A DNA stretch of 64,000 nucleotides from Callipepla californica brunnescens (GCA_023055505.1 JALIRH010000002.1:58560733-58624732); one strand, 5' to 3'. Positions 1 through 15,207 are shown, counted from the stretch's first letter. Notes: generated from the letters alone by a model not told the origin. Translations and numbers: made by a program.

Positions 1-3000
1 ATTGAGCTGCAAACTCCAGCAGTTTTAGGATTCTAAGAGCAAGGTGAGATTCATCTTTAAGAGGTAATGCCAGAGTGTACTGTTAACTTATTTACAAGCA
101 GTGCATATACACAGACAGTGGCACATTCAAGTACTGGGACTTTTTCTCTTCTGAAGCCTACTGGTGAAGCCTATAGTAATCCTAGCCAAGTAAGTGGCAA
201 TGCAGTTACATCTATGTATTATGAGTACTTGAATTTATAGAGCATTTTCTGTGCTTACTGATTTCTATAACTGAATTTCAGCATGCAAATAACCAGTGAA
301 ATTCAGATGTCTCACCTTTAATTATCACAGCTGTGCCAGTATCACATTCACACATTGCACGTAAGGGCTTGAGGAGGAAACAGGCTTACATGCTACTCTT
401 TGGAGTGTACAGTCCTGCATGGAGCTCACACATAGATAAGGTGGGAATTATGTCTCCTAAGTATCCCAGATACCTTGATACAGATATCAGTAGACTGGAA
501 ATGCTCCCAATTTTGCTTGATAATAAAGACAAACAGGAATTGCAGCTCAAGATACCTACAAACCTCCTGCAGCCCCAGCTAATAGCAGGGCTAGCTAGGA
601 GGCGTGCTCTGTGTGTAATATCTTAGATCCAGCAGCATACCAGCAAGGTATGCTGTGGTCAGCGAGTACTGCTTAGCTGTGTTCTTCATCAACTGTAAAA
701 CACTGGTAATTAATCAGGTTAATTTCATGTCATTAATTACAATTTCAGATTCAGGATAGAGAAAAAAACAGCAACACAGTTTTTAATAAGAAGTCCAAAA
801 AGTAATAGCATTACTGAGGAGTTAAAGACAGGGTATAACTTCAGGGTGAGCTCGTTTGTTTAAAGCAAGATGAACAAACATAATCTGTTATACAGTACAA
901 CGTCCTGCTCAGGAGAGGAATTAGATGATGAAATACACAATTTTTTTCTTAAGATTTTGTGATCCCTTGAGTATCCAAACCACCAAGCCAAGAAAAATAT
1001 CCCTAGTAGGTTAATATTATGGAATTGAACGATTAATCACACATGCATTCATTTCATGCAGTAACTGAAAATCTTTGAATTACTTACTCTACAGAAAAAT
1101 ACATCAAAATTTAGATGAGCAAGCAGCTGATATGCTAAGGGTGAAGCATGAGAAAGTTGCTCTTCAGAGCAGTTTTAAGCTCGTGAGGAACACATATCTT
1201 TGATTCAGGTACCATGCTTAAAGTACACCAGGAAATGACCAAGGTGAGATCAAAATCTATCCTGGATGAAACATAAACACAGACAGAGGATAGAGAAGGG
1301 GAGATGCAATTCTTGTAATCTGCTGTTTACTGTTAAAAGAGATTTTTTTTTTTTTGTTCAGTGTAGAGTGCATCAGCAGAAGAGGATCACAGTTACTTCC
1401 TATCCTAGCATTAATCTAACGGATATTGGGAATCTGAGTATCTAGAGTGGGTTGCTCTGGCAAAAATCTGAAAGCATATTTAAAGAGAGGAGTAAAATAT
1501 CTAGTAAAAGTCATGAAGCTATGGGGATGGTTTTGATAAAGTTATCTGCTCTCCTGTGAGTTGCTGAGCTCTGAGATTTTGGATAAAATAGCACGACTCA
1601 GAATATTTTACTTCTAAAGGAATTTATTTGATTGGAATTGAAGTGAGACATTCCGTTCTTTTAAGACGTAATTAAGCAATGAGTGAAAAAGAACTTACAT
1701 TGATCATATTTGCCAGACTTTATCCCAGCTTGATACAGAATTTGAGGTGATTAACCCATGCATTAATATTAATATGGTCTCTATAATTTAATTGTTGCAC
1801 CTACCTAAAAGTCAGGGGCGTTCCCACAGTAATCTTCACACTTTGAATGCTGAAACATTGCCTTCCAAAGATTTTTAGAGAACTTAGAAAAATATTCTTG
1901 TGGAAAATCCTGATGGATGATCTTTTGAAAGGAGACAAAGTTCAGAAATGGAGTAATAATGAGAAGATAAAATACAAGTTTGCTAAAATGAGCTGAAGTG
2001 GAATCAGTGACTGAAAAATCTCATTGTATTCTAGACTTTCATCTCCAAATATATATATGTGAATGTGTAATATCTGTATAATATATCTGTTGGTATCTAC
2101 ATAAATATAGGTACACATGTAGATTTTTTGTGTTTGTGTGTATCTAAATTCTGAATACAAAAAAAGAAATGACTTTTTGAGACTAGATCAGAAGAGTTGG
2201 GTTTGGTGAAAAAAAAAATTGACTTATTTTCAATACTTTCAAGACTGAAGATGCTTTAAGTAAATTCTTTCATGAGTTGTAAATCTGTTTTTAATCTTCA
2301 TTTTTCTCAGTACATTAGAAACCAAAATACACCTTTCTGTTCTGATATAACTAAGGTCAGTGTTTGTGAAGATGATTGTACATTCTCTGCCTTACATTCT
2401 CTGCTTTTTATAGCGACTGTATAGATGTGAAGCTGCTTAACCATGGATTATGTGCTATCTCACAGAAATATTTTGCTTTGCCTTGTTCTCTACCTTTTTT
2501 AAAAATGTTAATAATCTCTGTTTTGGGCACATATTTCCCAAATGTCTTTTAGAATAAACTTAATGGACTATGTACAGTCTAAATTGCCCTGTTTGGGCTA
2601 CCAAGTGCACTTATTTACTTCTTCATGCACTCTTATGGACTCAAAAAACTTCATGTAACAGAGCTTTGTGTTATCAAATAGTCAAATTTTATTTTTTATT
2701 TGTTAGTTTGATATGGTTATCTTCGACTATATTATAATCAAGCATGGTTTTTTGGATGTATACCAGCTCTATGAAAAGCATTATTTCTGTTGAGATCTGG
2801 AATTCTTTCACCAACATAAAAACATGGCTGACAGCATTTCTAGTCTGAGTCCTATTTAAGAAACTATCCCTAATCTCTAAGTATATGAATTCTTGACTTT
2901 TCCTGTGAAGAAGGCTTAATCTCTAAGCATTCCAAAGGATCTCAGATCAAAGTCCAAGGGAAAAAATAGAAACCTCCAAGGTACATAAGTTAGGGACATT

Positions 3001-6000
3001 TGAAGTGCTAACGACTGTAATATTTGGGGAATATTGGAAACTACATTTGCAGAGGTCAGTTTATATACTCAAGCAAAATATGTTGCAAATTGTGAACTGT
3101 CTTAACTAACTAAAATAGTTCTAATATGGTAACAAGAGGCTTGTGAGAACCAGAATTATGAAGACTAAGATGATTCCATTTTGGCGAGCTCATCCTTCTT
3201 GCCTTCACTCTCCAGATGCAGAGGAGATCTGGGTGAGATTTACACCTGGACCTTAGCTGACCAGCCGCTGAGGATGAGTTCCAAGTGACGTCAGCATTTG
3301 ACTGACCCAAAAAGGACAGGAAACCTGCCACATACACTCTAAAAGGCAGAGAGGCCTGGCAAGAGAATGACATGACATTTTTCCCCTCTCTGGAGGAAAA
3401 CATTCATTAATTGATTCATAGATAAGAAAATTTTGCTTTTTTTAATTTACTTTTTTTCTTTTCTTTTTTTTAATTTTGCTTTTCTAGCTGTCTGAAAAGT
3501 TCACAAAAATTATTGTATTTAGTGATTAATAGGTGCAATGAGAAAAATCTGGGCTCTATTTAAATTTCAGACTGAAGTTTAAATGGCTAAGAGAATATCT
3601 ATAACATCTGTGTATCTAATACATTACCTCTAAATTTGCTGTGTATGATTTTTTGGCCCATGACATGCATGTTGTTTTGTGGAGTAGAATTAAAACAAAC
3701 AGAGGTTATAATACTTAGTCTTCACTTCTGAGTAAATAAAAAATAACACTGAAATATTTTTATCACTGTTATAGCAAGTTACCTTGCTGAAGAAACAATG
3801 CAATTCTGTTTCAAAGGTAAAAATAATAAAATATTTTCTGTCACGGATGTGGATTTTTGTCAACATCTGTTTGTGTTATTATTGGCATAATAAATTATTA
3901 TGGGTTATTTTAAAATATTTTAATTGCCACAGTTAGTAAACTTGAAGTTTTAGCAGATGGTAAGCCTTCAACTGTACAGTAGTAGATAGTGTAACTTGAA
4001 ACTGTTGTGAGGAACAGAGACTGGACATCCTTTTTGCTGAGAATGATGTATGAGATCAAGCAATTAAACTGATAAGAATTTTTGTCATTTTTCAAAGAGT
4101 GTGTAATAATCAACAAAATGGAGACTGGGCCACCAATAATAGCTGCTGCCCTGTTTTATTCCTGTGTTGTGTGTTATCTCATAGCTCCTGCAGCCAGACT
4201 TCCAGTAAATTCCAGTAAATCCAGTGCAACTTTTTATGGAGTAATGATGATGCTGTACAAACTGGACCAGTGTGGAATCTTTCTCTTGCCCAGACTACTT
4301 TACCCTTCTTTAAGTGGTGTGGTTTGTTTAATGTTTGAGTAACAGAGAAGGGTAGGGAAGTTACTTTAGTGTTAATGTCCTCTGAAATGCATAAGAAGCT
4401 GAAAAGTGTTCTGAATTCCCATAATTTTAATTTCATAGATCCACAGTTGAGCTACTTAAGACTACCAGAACATGCCCTGGCAAAACCTTTGTATTTTTCT
4501 ACTATAAACTAAGCATAAATTCAGTGGTAGATGACAGATTACTTCATATACCATGCAAGCAAGCCCAGACAATAGCGTTAGCCATGACTGATTGCCTTGC
4601 TGTAACCCACTTTATGTTAAATGTATTCTTGCTGTTCAATTCCACAACTGTAATTTTGTTCTTCTGCACTGCTCAGCCCTCTGTGGACTAACCAGGTTCC
4701 TTCAGTAATGATTTCTTTTCTATTGTATTGTTTTCTGCATAATCAAGTTGGTAGGTAGGGGTTTAGGTGACACAGCCATCTGTCAAGTTCATTTGCTCTG
4801 AAAATGCAAGAAATAATGGCCTCTACAACTTGGGGCTATCTGTTATAAAGGAAGAATATCAGCTTTTACCCTGCACCATCTTCTCATCTCTTCAAATTAT
4901 CATTTTTTTCTACTTTCTATATAAAATACATAAGGTTCTTTTGGCATGACTGATTGGTGAAAAAGAAAGCTATAGCATGTCCACCATGTATTGCAATTTA
5001 TGCAAGCAATCCAATTAAGGAGAAGTAGCTAACATTCAGACTAATGTGCCTGTCGTGAAACTAAAGAGACTGCTACAGACTGCTCTGCTCAAGTGTTATC
5101 AATGCCGGTTCTCTGACATGCTAACTGCTTCCTTCTTGAAGTTTGCATAATGTGCAAATGTAGGGGAGTTTGTGTGCCACAGAGAAAAGGGAAAACAGTT
5201 ATTCATTTTCCCTCTAAAATAAAATGCCCATAATAAGGAGCCCTTATCAAACTGTATCTGTTTGCTGAAATGACATGCAGTTGGTGAGGAAAGACATAAA
5301 AAGCTGCTTGTGGGTGCTCGACCTTTTTCAGATATAGCTCAAGGAGGCTGGAATAATCCAGGAACTATCCCACGTGTGTGTGTGTGTAGGGAGAAAAGTT
5401 GACTATAAAGCAGAATGACCTTTTCCCAACATGATGCTTGTAGAACTAGAAAAATTTGAGTTCCTTTTGTGTGTGAGGCATATGTGACAATCCAGGCATC
5501 TTGACCAACTGGTTATTGGCCATACTAAAATGCAGAAAAGGCCCACAGATATTCCTACTTATCTTAGACTTCCAATGGACTGATTTCCTAACCAGAAAGC
5601 CACTTTGAGATGCCATTAAATGGTACTAGAAAACATGGCATTTTCTACTACAATGAAAACTATTATTAAGTGGGTTGTCACACTTTCATCACACTTTTAT
5701 CTCACTTTTACCATACAAATTCCTTCATCAGTCACCTCTCAGGGCCACTAATATAAGATAAGACTTCATGCTCTATGAAAGATTTTGTGACAAGGAAAAA
5801 CTGCCGTCATTCACAAGAAGTTAAAAATGAACCTGAGCAGCAAGTTTAAAAAGCGTTAAATCCATTAATGAAAATAGCATTAATAACCACCTATTGAATA
5901 TTTCCAAAATGTCAAGTTAACCTTAAATTTTTGCTGAAAATTAGACGAAACTGCAATATAAATATAGCAGAATTTACTCAGCACCGTATTTCTATTCTAT

Positions 6001-7975
6001 GGTGCAAAGCTTGATGTCCATTACATTGCTGCTGTGCAATGCCTTTCATGCAGAATTGAAAATAATCCTTTCATCTTATCTTTTAAGTGTGCTTTGCCCA
6101 TCATTGTCACAGAAGTTGAGCATGGAAAGTCATACTGATTCAACAAAGAATTAATTTCTCTATCTACAGCTTGCATCTACTGCAAGGTGTTTTTGCTATT
6201 TAATCATGGAGTGATATTTTCTGCTCCAGATAAGAATATTGTTTCTGGGATCAGAATTTAAACATTTCTGAATTTCACAAGACCCTGCACAATGTATTTA
6301 GAATTAGTTTTAAAGGTGGCTTTGAAAGTGTAGTGAAAATTTATTTACCTCGACTATTAAAATATGAGTTAAATGCTTATTACTCTCTTTCAGAAAATTT
6401 TCTTCTGTGCATAGAATGAGTCATTGTGACTTGTGTATTAGTGCTTTTCTAGAAATTATTACTGCTGACTTGGTCGAAAGGCACTCATTTAGTGCCGCAC
6501 TGTGTTACTGTGTTCTCAGTTTAGAGACAGAATTCATCTTAGGAAATATGAAGTAGGCCAAAATTCAATCATGGGTGTAAGTGGAAGTCCATCATCTTTA
6601 TCTTAAAAGAACAAACATGGGAAGAGAAAAGCATCAACATCACCGACAAATATCTTAAATCCCCTGAGTTATTTTTGCCTGCAACTTAAATCTTTCAAAG
6701 GTGGCTGCTCACATTATTTATAGGTTAAATTATATTGTACTGTTCCTATTGGTCAGAATTTCTAGTTGGATATGACATCTCGATTTTTGCACTTTATGCC
6801 TCAAATATTTTGTGAAAAAAATAAAAACAACATCTAAGTGTTGTGACACAGATAAAATGAAAATGATCATTTTAATGTGAAGAAACATTATCCTCAGTTT
6901 TCCCTTTTTTTGGTGCACTGTGAAACTCATACTGCTCTTATCTAATTGAGTTGTACAAAGCAAACTTCCAACTACCTATAAACAAAAGCACCTCTTGTTG
7001 GAATCTGCTGTCTAAATTATAAAACAAAACTAAAGATGGATAAATAGAGCTTAATTTAGAGAAGTAAGAACTAGAATTGGACTAAAAGTGGACCAGAAAA
7101 TAAAATAGCATCAAATGGTAAAATGCTGCACTGAAAATTGCAGTGTTTGAAGAACAAATATAATTTACTTATAGAGTCTGGTATATAGCTCCACTAAAGA
7201 CACTGACAGATGCTTAGATGTGTGGTGGAGATCTAGAAGCAGCAGAAATAACTAGATGAATGAACAGTAAATGAAAGATGAAAAGCCATTCTGGATTACT
7301 TATTTGTCAATTAGTTGTTTAGGACTGGTTGTTCAGTTACACGTAGTGCATAGTTTTACTGTGCTGAAAATGTAATTCTTTTCTTGACTGTGGATCGCCA
7401 AACTCAATCAGGCTGTTCAGGTTGCTTTCACATTCACAAGCAAAATTGTATGCTGAATTTCTGACTTCTACTTTCCAGAGTGTTTGACAAACAATGCTGA
7501 AAATGTGTACTCTGGCTTTTTATATGAAATAAATTCAAAGTCTTTTCTCTTTGTTTAATAAATATGACACATGCTATAAGATTGAGCAGCCACACAGAAA
7601 GAATCACTATTCAGTATTTCCTGAGTTTAAAATGATTCATTTTGCTGTTAATACTTTGTTTGAATTTCAGATTAATTTGTTGGTATTAGTGAATTATCAA
7701 ATGAATTAGTTTACTGTCTGCCAACCAAAGCTTTTACTGAGAGGCACTCCAAAACTGAAGAAAATAAATTCACAAAATTTAAGGGATTTCTGAGAAAATG
7801 CTAAGGTTATTCCTGGAAAAATAATTTTTTTAAACACCTTTTAATTGAACATCTGACCTTATTCCTTCAGAACCTATTGAGTGCATAACTGCAAAAAGCA
7901 CAACAGCAACAAAACAAAACAAAAAAAACAGACATAATCTAGCAATTTTTTATTTTTTGTTTTTAATTTTCACAG
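1..7975. other. AT-rich unique sequence, no gene recognised
   Basis: Long stretch of AT-rich, CpG-poor DNA with poly-A/T runs. Open frames here are at most about 97 codons (333-626 plus, 3110-3403 minus). They show no known motif and no convincing splice context, so I treat them as chance. I see no CR1 or mariner copy. Small items inside are a perfect CRE near 3.29 kb and a short direct duplication (TTCCAGTAAA twice) near 4.2 kb. The most likely status is intergenic or deep intronic. Confidence 0.6.
3286..3293. promoter_or_regulatory. Perfect cAMP response element (CRE)
   Basis: The palindrome TGACGTCA is present without mismatch and continues as TGACGTCAGCA, which also fits one half of a CRE-type Maf recognition element. 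It lies in a locally GC-richer, low-repeat segment (about 3120-3400) that contains further CpG. CREB/ATF-family factors bind this motif in vertebrates. An 8-mer alone does not prove function, and no promoter or transcript start is visible beside it. Confidence 0.35.
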
Positions 7976-8013
7976 GTTACAGCTGTTGATTACAAGAAAT
8001 TCAACAGAGTAAG
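7976..8013 (+). other. Possible 38-nt micro-exon
   Basis: A strong T-rich tract ends in TTTTCACAG at 7975 and is followed by 38 bases open in one frame (VTAVDYKKFNRV plus two bases). A donor-like AAG|GTAGGC follows at 8014. The acceptor and donor are each plausible, but short open stretches of this size occur by chance in T-rich DNA, and I recognise no protein. It is listed because an exon this small is easily missed. Confidence 0.1.
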
Positions 8014-11000
8014 GTAGGCTCTTTTTTTCCACTGAAAAATCCATAATGACTATATGTTGTGGATATATCCCAGGTGTATAGAACACCATATTCAAGTTCT
8101 GATTATTACTTTTACATTTTTTTGAATAAGACAGAACTTAAAACCTTGCAGTAACTACATTTGGCAGTCAGTGGCAATAACAGATATAAGGTATTATTAA
8201 GGTCCTAAAATCTCTATGTTTTTAGTTAGAAGGTAGATATTTTTCTCAGTAGTTTTTAAGTAATTTTATGAAATACTATCTGAAATGACATTTGAAGTTC
8301 ACAGTGATCAGAAGACACATGCATTTTCCTAGAACCTCACAAAAAGATTATAAACACGGATTCATCCTATTTACAGCAACAGTCGTTCCATACCCACTGC
8401 TGTTTTCTCGTATTATCGGTTAGCAAATAGAACTAATATTTGCAAGTAGAATATTTTTTATGGAAAAATTGTCACAAATCACTTTGATGCCTCTTCCAAT
8501 TTTTTTAAGTGAACAGGAGTAGCCCAAAGTACACTGAGTTGAACATGTCTGATCACATAATAGATATACTCTGATATAATGAAACATAACTGGATGCCAA
8601 CCCGGTGCTATTAGTGAAGGAAAACTCTATTATTTCTTTGTAATGCATCTGCTCACAGAGGGATTTTTAAGACCTTTGGAATCATTGATCTATCAGGCTG
8701 AGGACTAGATGTTATTTTTCATTAAAAAAAGTATTTTTATATAAAGAAAACATATTATTTTCTCTATAATAAATGATTGAAATATTTTTCTCCAGTCTCA
8801 TCTTTTATAATAAAATGATATGACTGAAATAAAGCTAATTAAATGGAAATAAATTTAAAATAGCAAATTTCACTTTCAAGATAACATTTCAAAGTCTATT
8901 TTAATTTCATTTTTTTAATGCAGAATGTCATGAAAAAAAAGATTTCCATGAAACACAATCTTTTGATGAATTTGTAAATAGGAGTGAGAGTTTGCTTTTC
9001 ATAGTTTTAAAATTTCATTAAAATCTGAAAAAAGAAGTATGTCATTTTTCATGTACTATTTCAAGAAATTTTTACTCTAAATGTATTTATTTTGTGTGAA
9101 ATAACAATTTTCACCATTTCTGTACGAAATTTAGAACCTTTTGATTTTTAGCACAGAGTTCTATCCTTTGTGCAAAAGATATTTCTGGTAAGAGTAAGCT
9201 GTGATTTTCTGTGTGAAACACATCCATGAAGAGAAAGTTTGTCAATGGATTATAGAGCTATACCCTAAGTAGTCAATGTAAAACAATGTAATGTTTCAAT
9301 AATAATTTTCTGCTGTTTTTTTGCAAATTGGAGGTTTAATTTGTTGACATGCATTGAACATCATAATTAAGTGCGCCCTCCTGCTCAGAAAGAAAGATAT
9401 AACTGGTCATTGAGTAGATGACTTGCTGCTTTTGTGAAAAACAGCAGGTCCTGACTCTGCAGAGTTCAAAATCCAGTAGGGTCTACTGTCTTTCCCAGGA
9501 TGCTGTGGCTTCCAGCCTTGTGGTTAAGAAAATATCTACGTGTTGTTTCTGGCCTTCTGATTTCCGATATAGAACGTGAGCTGTGGTCTGCTGGTACACT
9601 GGGATGGATATGCAGAATTGTAGATTTTTCATATTTGGTACTGAAAGAAATATATTACCAAGCAAGTCTGAATCTCACTTATTTCCTACTTTAGGTATAT
9701 GACATTACTTTCAAAAACAAAACTTCAAGATGTAGTGAACTGCAGTCAAAAAAAGCCCAAACTGACTACTGCAAACAACCTGCTGGCTTCCCTTACATTA
9801 ATTTCACTTCTGAGTCAAAAGCTACCCCACTTGTCTTTGCTATTCTATGCTGCAAATTGAATGTAGAAAGGCAGTGCACTCAGTGGAATCGGTATTTAGA
9901 GAACAACTCAATAGGGAGCACAAGGCTGGAGGTTTCAGCAACAGGCCTCTAGAAACCCAAAAAAAGATATATTGCGTTGTCAAGATCTACGTAATTTTGA
10001 GGACAGTAAAAGATGCTTCCCTGGAAATAGAAATGTGTGGGTTTAAAGTCTATCTAGTTTGGATTAAAGATGCCAAAGCTGTCAAAGGAATGGAGATAAG
10101 AAAAAAGTCACTAAACTCATGTTGAGTTTTCATTGAATCTTACTATGAAAATGCAGTTAAATCAGGACAAGTATGGTGAAAAATAAGAAAATTCAGCAGC
10201 ATGAAAAAATTCTGTCAGTAGTATGTTACAGAGCTTTACTGACATCATTGTCAGCTCTGCATATATGTATATGACAGTTTGGCTTTTGTAAGTAAAAATA
10301 AATAGGTCTCAAACATATGCAATAACTTTAGTATAAATTTCTCTTCATGTCACGATTTCCTTAAACTATTTTTTTATTGTAACAGTTGTATGTGTCTTTT
10401 CAGTATTTGATTATCTGAAGGTCTATAATCATTCTTTCTACAAAAGGGTTAAAAGCAGTATTTTATAAAATACAGATTTATAGAAAAAGCAATAGCGAGA
10501 AAGGATACTAAATTTCACAAATTTTTGCATACAAAGAAGTCTCCATGGTTACTAGTGGTTATTGAAGATCATGGCTCAAAATCCGACCTATGATATGCTG
10601 GTCTCCTAAGCTAAGCTGCATCTTACTGTCCTGTATGTTTTACTAGCGAGATAATTGTTCTCTGTTGTTTGGCTGTTAAAATGAAATGCTACGTTGGTGT
10701 AACTATTCAAATTTTTTATCTGAATTCAGGATCAAAACAGCAAATTTCAGAGGCTGCTTGGAATGTGTCAGTCCACCAAGCCCTATATCTTAAAAAGAAT
10801 TTCAGTTAATTCTCACTGTTCCCCACCAGATAAAATTCCTGTTACTTTAAAGGACCATCTGCCACAATAGTGAACAGTATTTCAAGCAGGGTCGGTTGCT
10901 TGACATTTGTTTTTAAAAGACAGGTTTTATTTGCATTTAATTTTGATGCACCTTCTTTGCTCTGAAGTTTCCTTTGTCACACGCCTTATTTTTGCCTGAT

Positions 11001-14000
11001 TTCATTTTATTTCAACTTAGGTTTCCAGCATATACTTTCAATATTAAAAATTGCCAAGATTCTTCATTTCAGATGATACATCTGCTTTGTATTTTAGAAA
11101 ATAGCTGAACTAGAAAATCAGCCTGATTTAGCTGAATCTTCATAAGCTAACATAAACAGCAACCCAGTATTAATATTGAATAAATTTCATTTTTCATATA
11201 CTAATACATAGTTATGTAGGTTGAGGAAGTCTAGTTCAATCAAAGAGTATTTTTGTCCCCCCATAACTTGGAGTGCTGAGCATATTGTGGATAAGAAATC
11301 CCCTGAGAATAACCCAATAATTTTACTGCAAGGCAAATCGTACAATTGAAAAATCAGAATTGGTATTAGGTAGTCAGTTCACCTAGTCTGTCATTGCAAA
11401 AGATTTACCCAAATAAATGAAAGAGGGAAGAATGAGAAGAGAAAGATGGCATGCCTGAAATGAGTAGAAAAAAATTGACTAGAGTTGAAAAGGAGATATT
11501 CCAGGTAAAATAGGGGCAATATGGGGGGAAGAATGAGAATGAGAATGGAAAAGTGCCAGGCAGGTGAGTAGAGCACAAAGGTGAATTAGGGAAACTAAAT
11601 ACAAGATGCTTAGTTGAAACTTCAAATATCACATAGGAATCTGGGGGTGATTGTTCAGCTGAATTTAATGACATTTTAAGTCATTAATACTGACAATGGT
11701 GAAGTTTAGAAAAAAAAATCAATGTAAGTAATTTTATTAGAAATAAAATTTGAGAAGAAATGTGGAAGAGATAACATGCCTGAAAGGGAAGATTTGATCT
11801 GGTTGGTCTGTGCTATGAGTGTAAGCATTCCTTCTAACAGACCACTTTAAGGGTTTTTCTTTCTTTAAGTCTATGAAGTTACAGCAAACATATATAATGG
11901 ATGATAAAGAGATTTCTTCTAGTTCTGACTAACCCTACTATTTGTTTTGTTAGTCCAAAATAACACATGATACAAGCAGACTTGTGTATTTGTGCAGGCT
12001 TGTCTACATGTATTAATCGCAGATACCTCATAATATCTCTATTCATTTTGCATGTCGTTGATTATGGAAGGACTTTGTCAAGCTTACCACAGACCTCTCT
12101 TTTCACCATGCATTCCCTATTGCTCACAGTCTGTAGTATGTATCACTTTTTGAAAATAACATTCTAGTTAATTTTTCTCTTCTAAAAACTCAGGCCTACA
12201 TAGTACATAACCAAACCCCTGGAATAAAGGAACAAATGTTCTGTAGGGCTTATTTATGACCTTTGTATCAATTATTCAGTAAAGGTGCAATTTGAATGGA
12301 AAGTTTTCATGATTCGGATAGCTACAAGTTCATGAAAAATATGAAAAATGCATTGGCACAGAGATTTTCATGAATGTTATCATAATAATGATGCCAAGGG
12401 AACCTAATCTGAGCCTAGAACAGATCTAATAGGTCACAATGATTGCACGTGGGAGAGAAATGTTTGTTGCAAACACATTGACAGAATTTTATTTTTTACA
12501 GAACAGAAGGAAAACACTATTCTGACAGCAGGGCCCCTGAGAATATCTATTTTTGTTCATTGAGAAATAACTTTTTTTGGAAGGACTAGAACATAGAATA
12601 TCATCGTTTTTTATTGCTTTGCTTTGAATAAATGTCAAGAAATCTTGGGGAAGGTGGCAGAATCTATTAAAAAAATTCTTTTTTTCTTTAGTATTGGCAT
12701 AAGTCCATAGCAAAAGATGCAGTATTGTCAGTTCAATTTATTTCCCTCACAAATTTGCAGGAAGTTGGGTAACACTCAAACAACCCAATAATTTCCCACC
12801 TGTAGAGCATTATTATAATGTACAGAACAGCAGATTTATGACTTGTACTGGAGACAAGGATGAAACTGTATCTTTTACTGAGAAGGCCTCTGTATAAGAT
12901 GAGCTAATGCATTATTGTAGCCTAACATACTTGTTAGCTATTTTCTTTCCCGAATTAAAAAATTGAATTATATACACTCAGTCTAGTTACTGAACCTGTA
13001 AAGTTTATTAAAGTTTATCGACCATGTGTATACACTTCAGGATTTAGGTTCAATTCCTTCTTTCAAGCTGGAACATTGAATTAAGATGCAGTGCCTTGCT
13101 GTGGCTCTCATGGACTCCAACTGAGCTACAGGTAGCAAAAGTCTCCTTCAATTAGACATAATCATCACTCACAGTCAATAATTGTGCTAAAGGCTGCTTT
13201 CAAATCTGTGAGGGATTCGCATTTAATGTACTGATTCAGCTTGTCTGAGCCAAATTCACTGTGTACTGAAACCAAAGCAATTTAGTTCTTGCCTACGGCC
13301 CTTTTGGCAGTTCATCTAGTACTGAGCACTGTAAGGACTGTGAGATACAATTTAATCTGAGACATCTGTGCACAGACAGGACCTTTTCCGTAACAGAGAA
13401 AGACTAAGTAATGGCTAAGCTGTAGTTTTATGTGAAGAAGTAAGTCTTATCTCTCCTCTGAAAAATAAAGCATTTAAGATATAGTAGAAAGCCAAACCAA
13501 ATAGGAAAAAAATAAAGAAAGAAAAAAAAAAAAGGAATAAAAAAAATCCTTGGATTTATGAAATGCACACTGAGGCTACTAACAGATTTCCTTGCTCCTA
13601 ACCACATAAAGCACTTGAGCCGTGATCCTTGGATTAACCATTTAAAGATATTATACTTATCATCAGCTGCAGCTGACTGGGAAAATCTTTATTAAATATG
13701 AAAGAGAGATACCTCACTGCTTGTGATTTTTGTTCAAATATCAAAATTTCCATTGCATGTATTTTTTCTGGCTTGTTATGTTATTGAGGAAATTACTTTA
13801 CCATATATCTCCTTTATAATTCTGGTTCCAAAAAGGCTTGCTATTTCCATTAAAGGGTTAAAATTCCTGCATTTTCCACACACTTGATTGCATAGAAGGT
13901 TTTGATGACAGAAAATGGAAATCTAATAGAATGTGCTAACTCTTATGGACTTCTACTTGCCTTTTTTTTTTTCTTTTTTTCTGAAATAATAACAAAGATT

Positions 14001-15207
14001 TTTAAAACTGTATTGATTTGGGATATTCCTTCAAAATTTGTTTTCAAAACAATTTTTTAATATGAACGCAAGTCTGAGAGCTGATTGGAAAGGTGAAGTC
14101 AGATCTATGTGATCTGCAAATCATCAAGACACTGCCTTTTGTCGTAGACCCTGCTTGTGTGAAGCAAGAATCAACAACGCACCATTCCCTGTCTAATACT
14201 TGTTAGACAAAAGCATAGCTGGAAGGATAAAGCTTTATCACAGAAAATTCTGAAACTGTGAAGTATAAATGCTTGGCCATGAAATACAATTATGTTAAAG
14301 TACACTGTTAAACTTCGGTACTGAGGATCTGATTTTGAAGTTTTAAGAAGCAGCTGAAGTCTCCATTAATGTTAACTGACACATCAAACTCAATCTGCAA
14401 ATTCTTGAAAACAGATAATACAAATATGTTTCCAAACTGTGATAAAGTATTCTCTGAGATTTGAATTATTAGTCAAGATTTGTAGCCTTGAGTAGAGTTT
14501 GAATTAATAAGAATTTCTGTTGTTAATTTCCTTTAACAACCAGTGTAGCCCATTGTCTTGTTTATATGCTATCTTGAGTTATCTAATGAATCATGAATCA
14601 TGCAGTGCAGGCACTGCACTACTTGTGCACCTCATTTAATTTCCTGAATAGATTTAACGGCAAGGATGGGGTTCTGTGACATCTGGAAATAGATCAGCAT
14701 GCCTACCATCACAAACCATTAAATCGAGGAGATAATAACAATATTGCAGATGCGGACCTAGAATATCTCATGTGAAGGTCTTTGCTGACAACCTTCAAAT
14801 TTTTGCTTGCTTTTTACCTCACCACCCTATGGCTTTTAATTTTTCATTGCTGTCAACTTAGATGCCCAATTCAAGAGGGAGAAAAGAAAGAATTAGGATA
14901 TCCTGAAAAAATTGCATGTTTCCTTTTTTGGGAAGAAAGTCCCTAAATCTCACTAGTACACTTACCAGAAGGAAAAAAATAAAAGAACAAAAAACATAAA
15001 AAAACAAAACAGCATAAACTACTGTTGGGTCTGAGCTGTAGCACTTTGAAGCAAGACACTGATTATTCATGATAGCTGCACTTCATGAGAAAGGATACTT
15101 TGTTCATGGTTAGGCTTGCTTTATATTAAATATCTATACCGATCTTTGGATTACAACTTAAGAATTAGGAGAGTGTGAAAAAGTAAAAAGGCTTGTTTCC
15201 TTTTATT

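Noticed and set aside
333..626. 97-codon plus-strand open frame
   Set aside because: No known motif, no splice or promoter context, and a length expected by chance in 64 kb of six-frame sequence.
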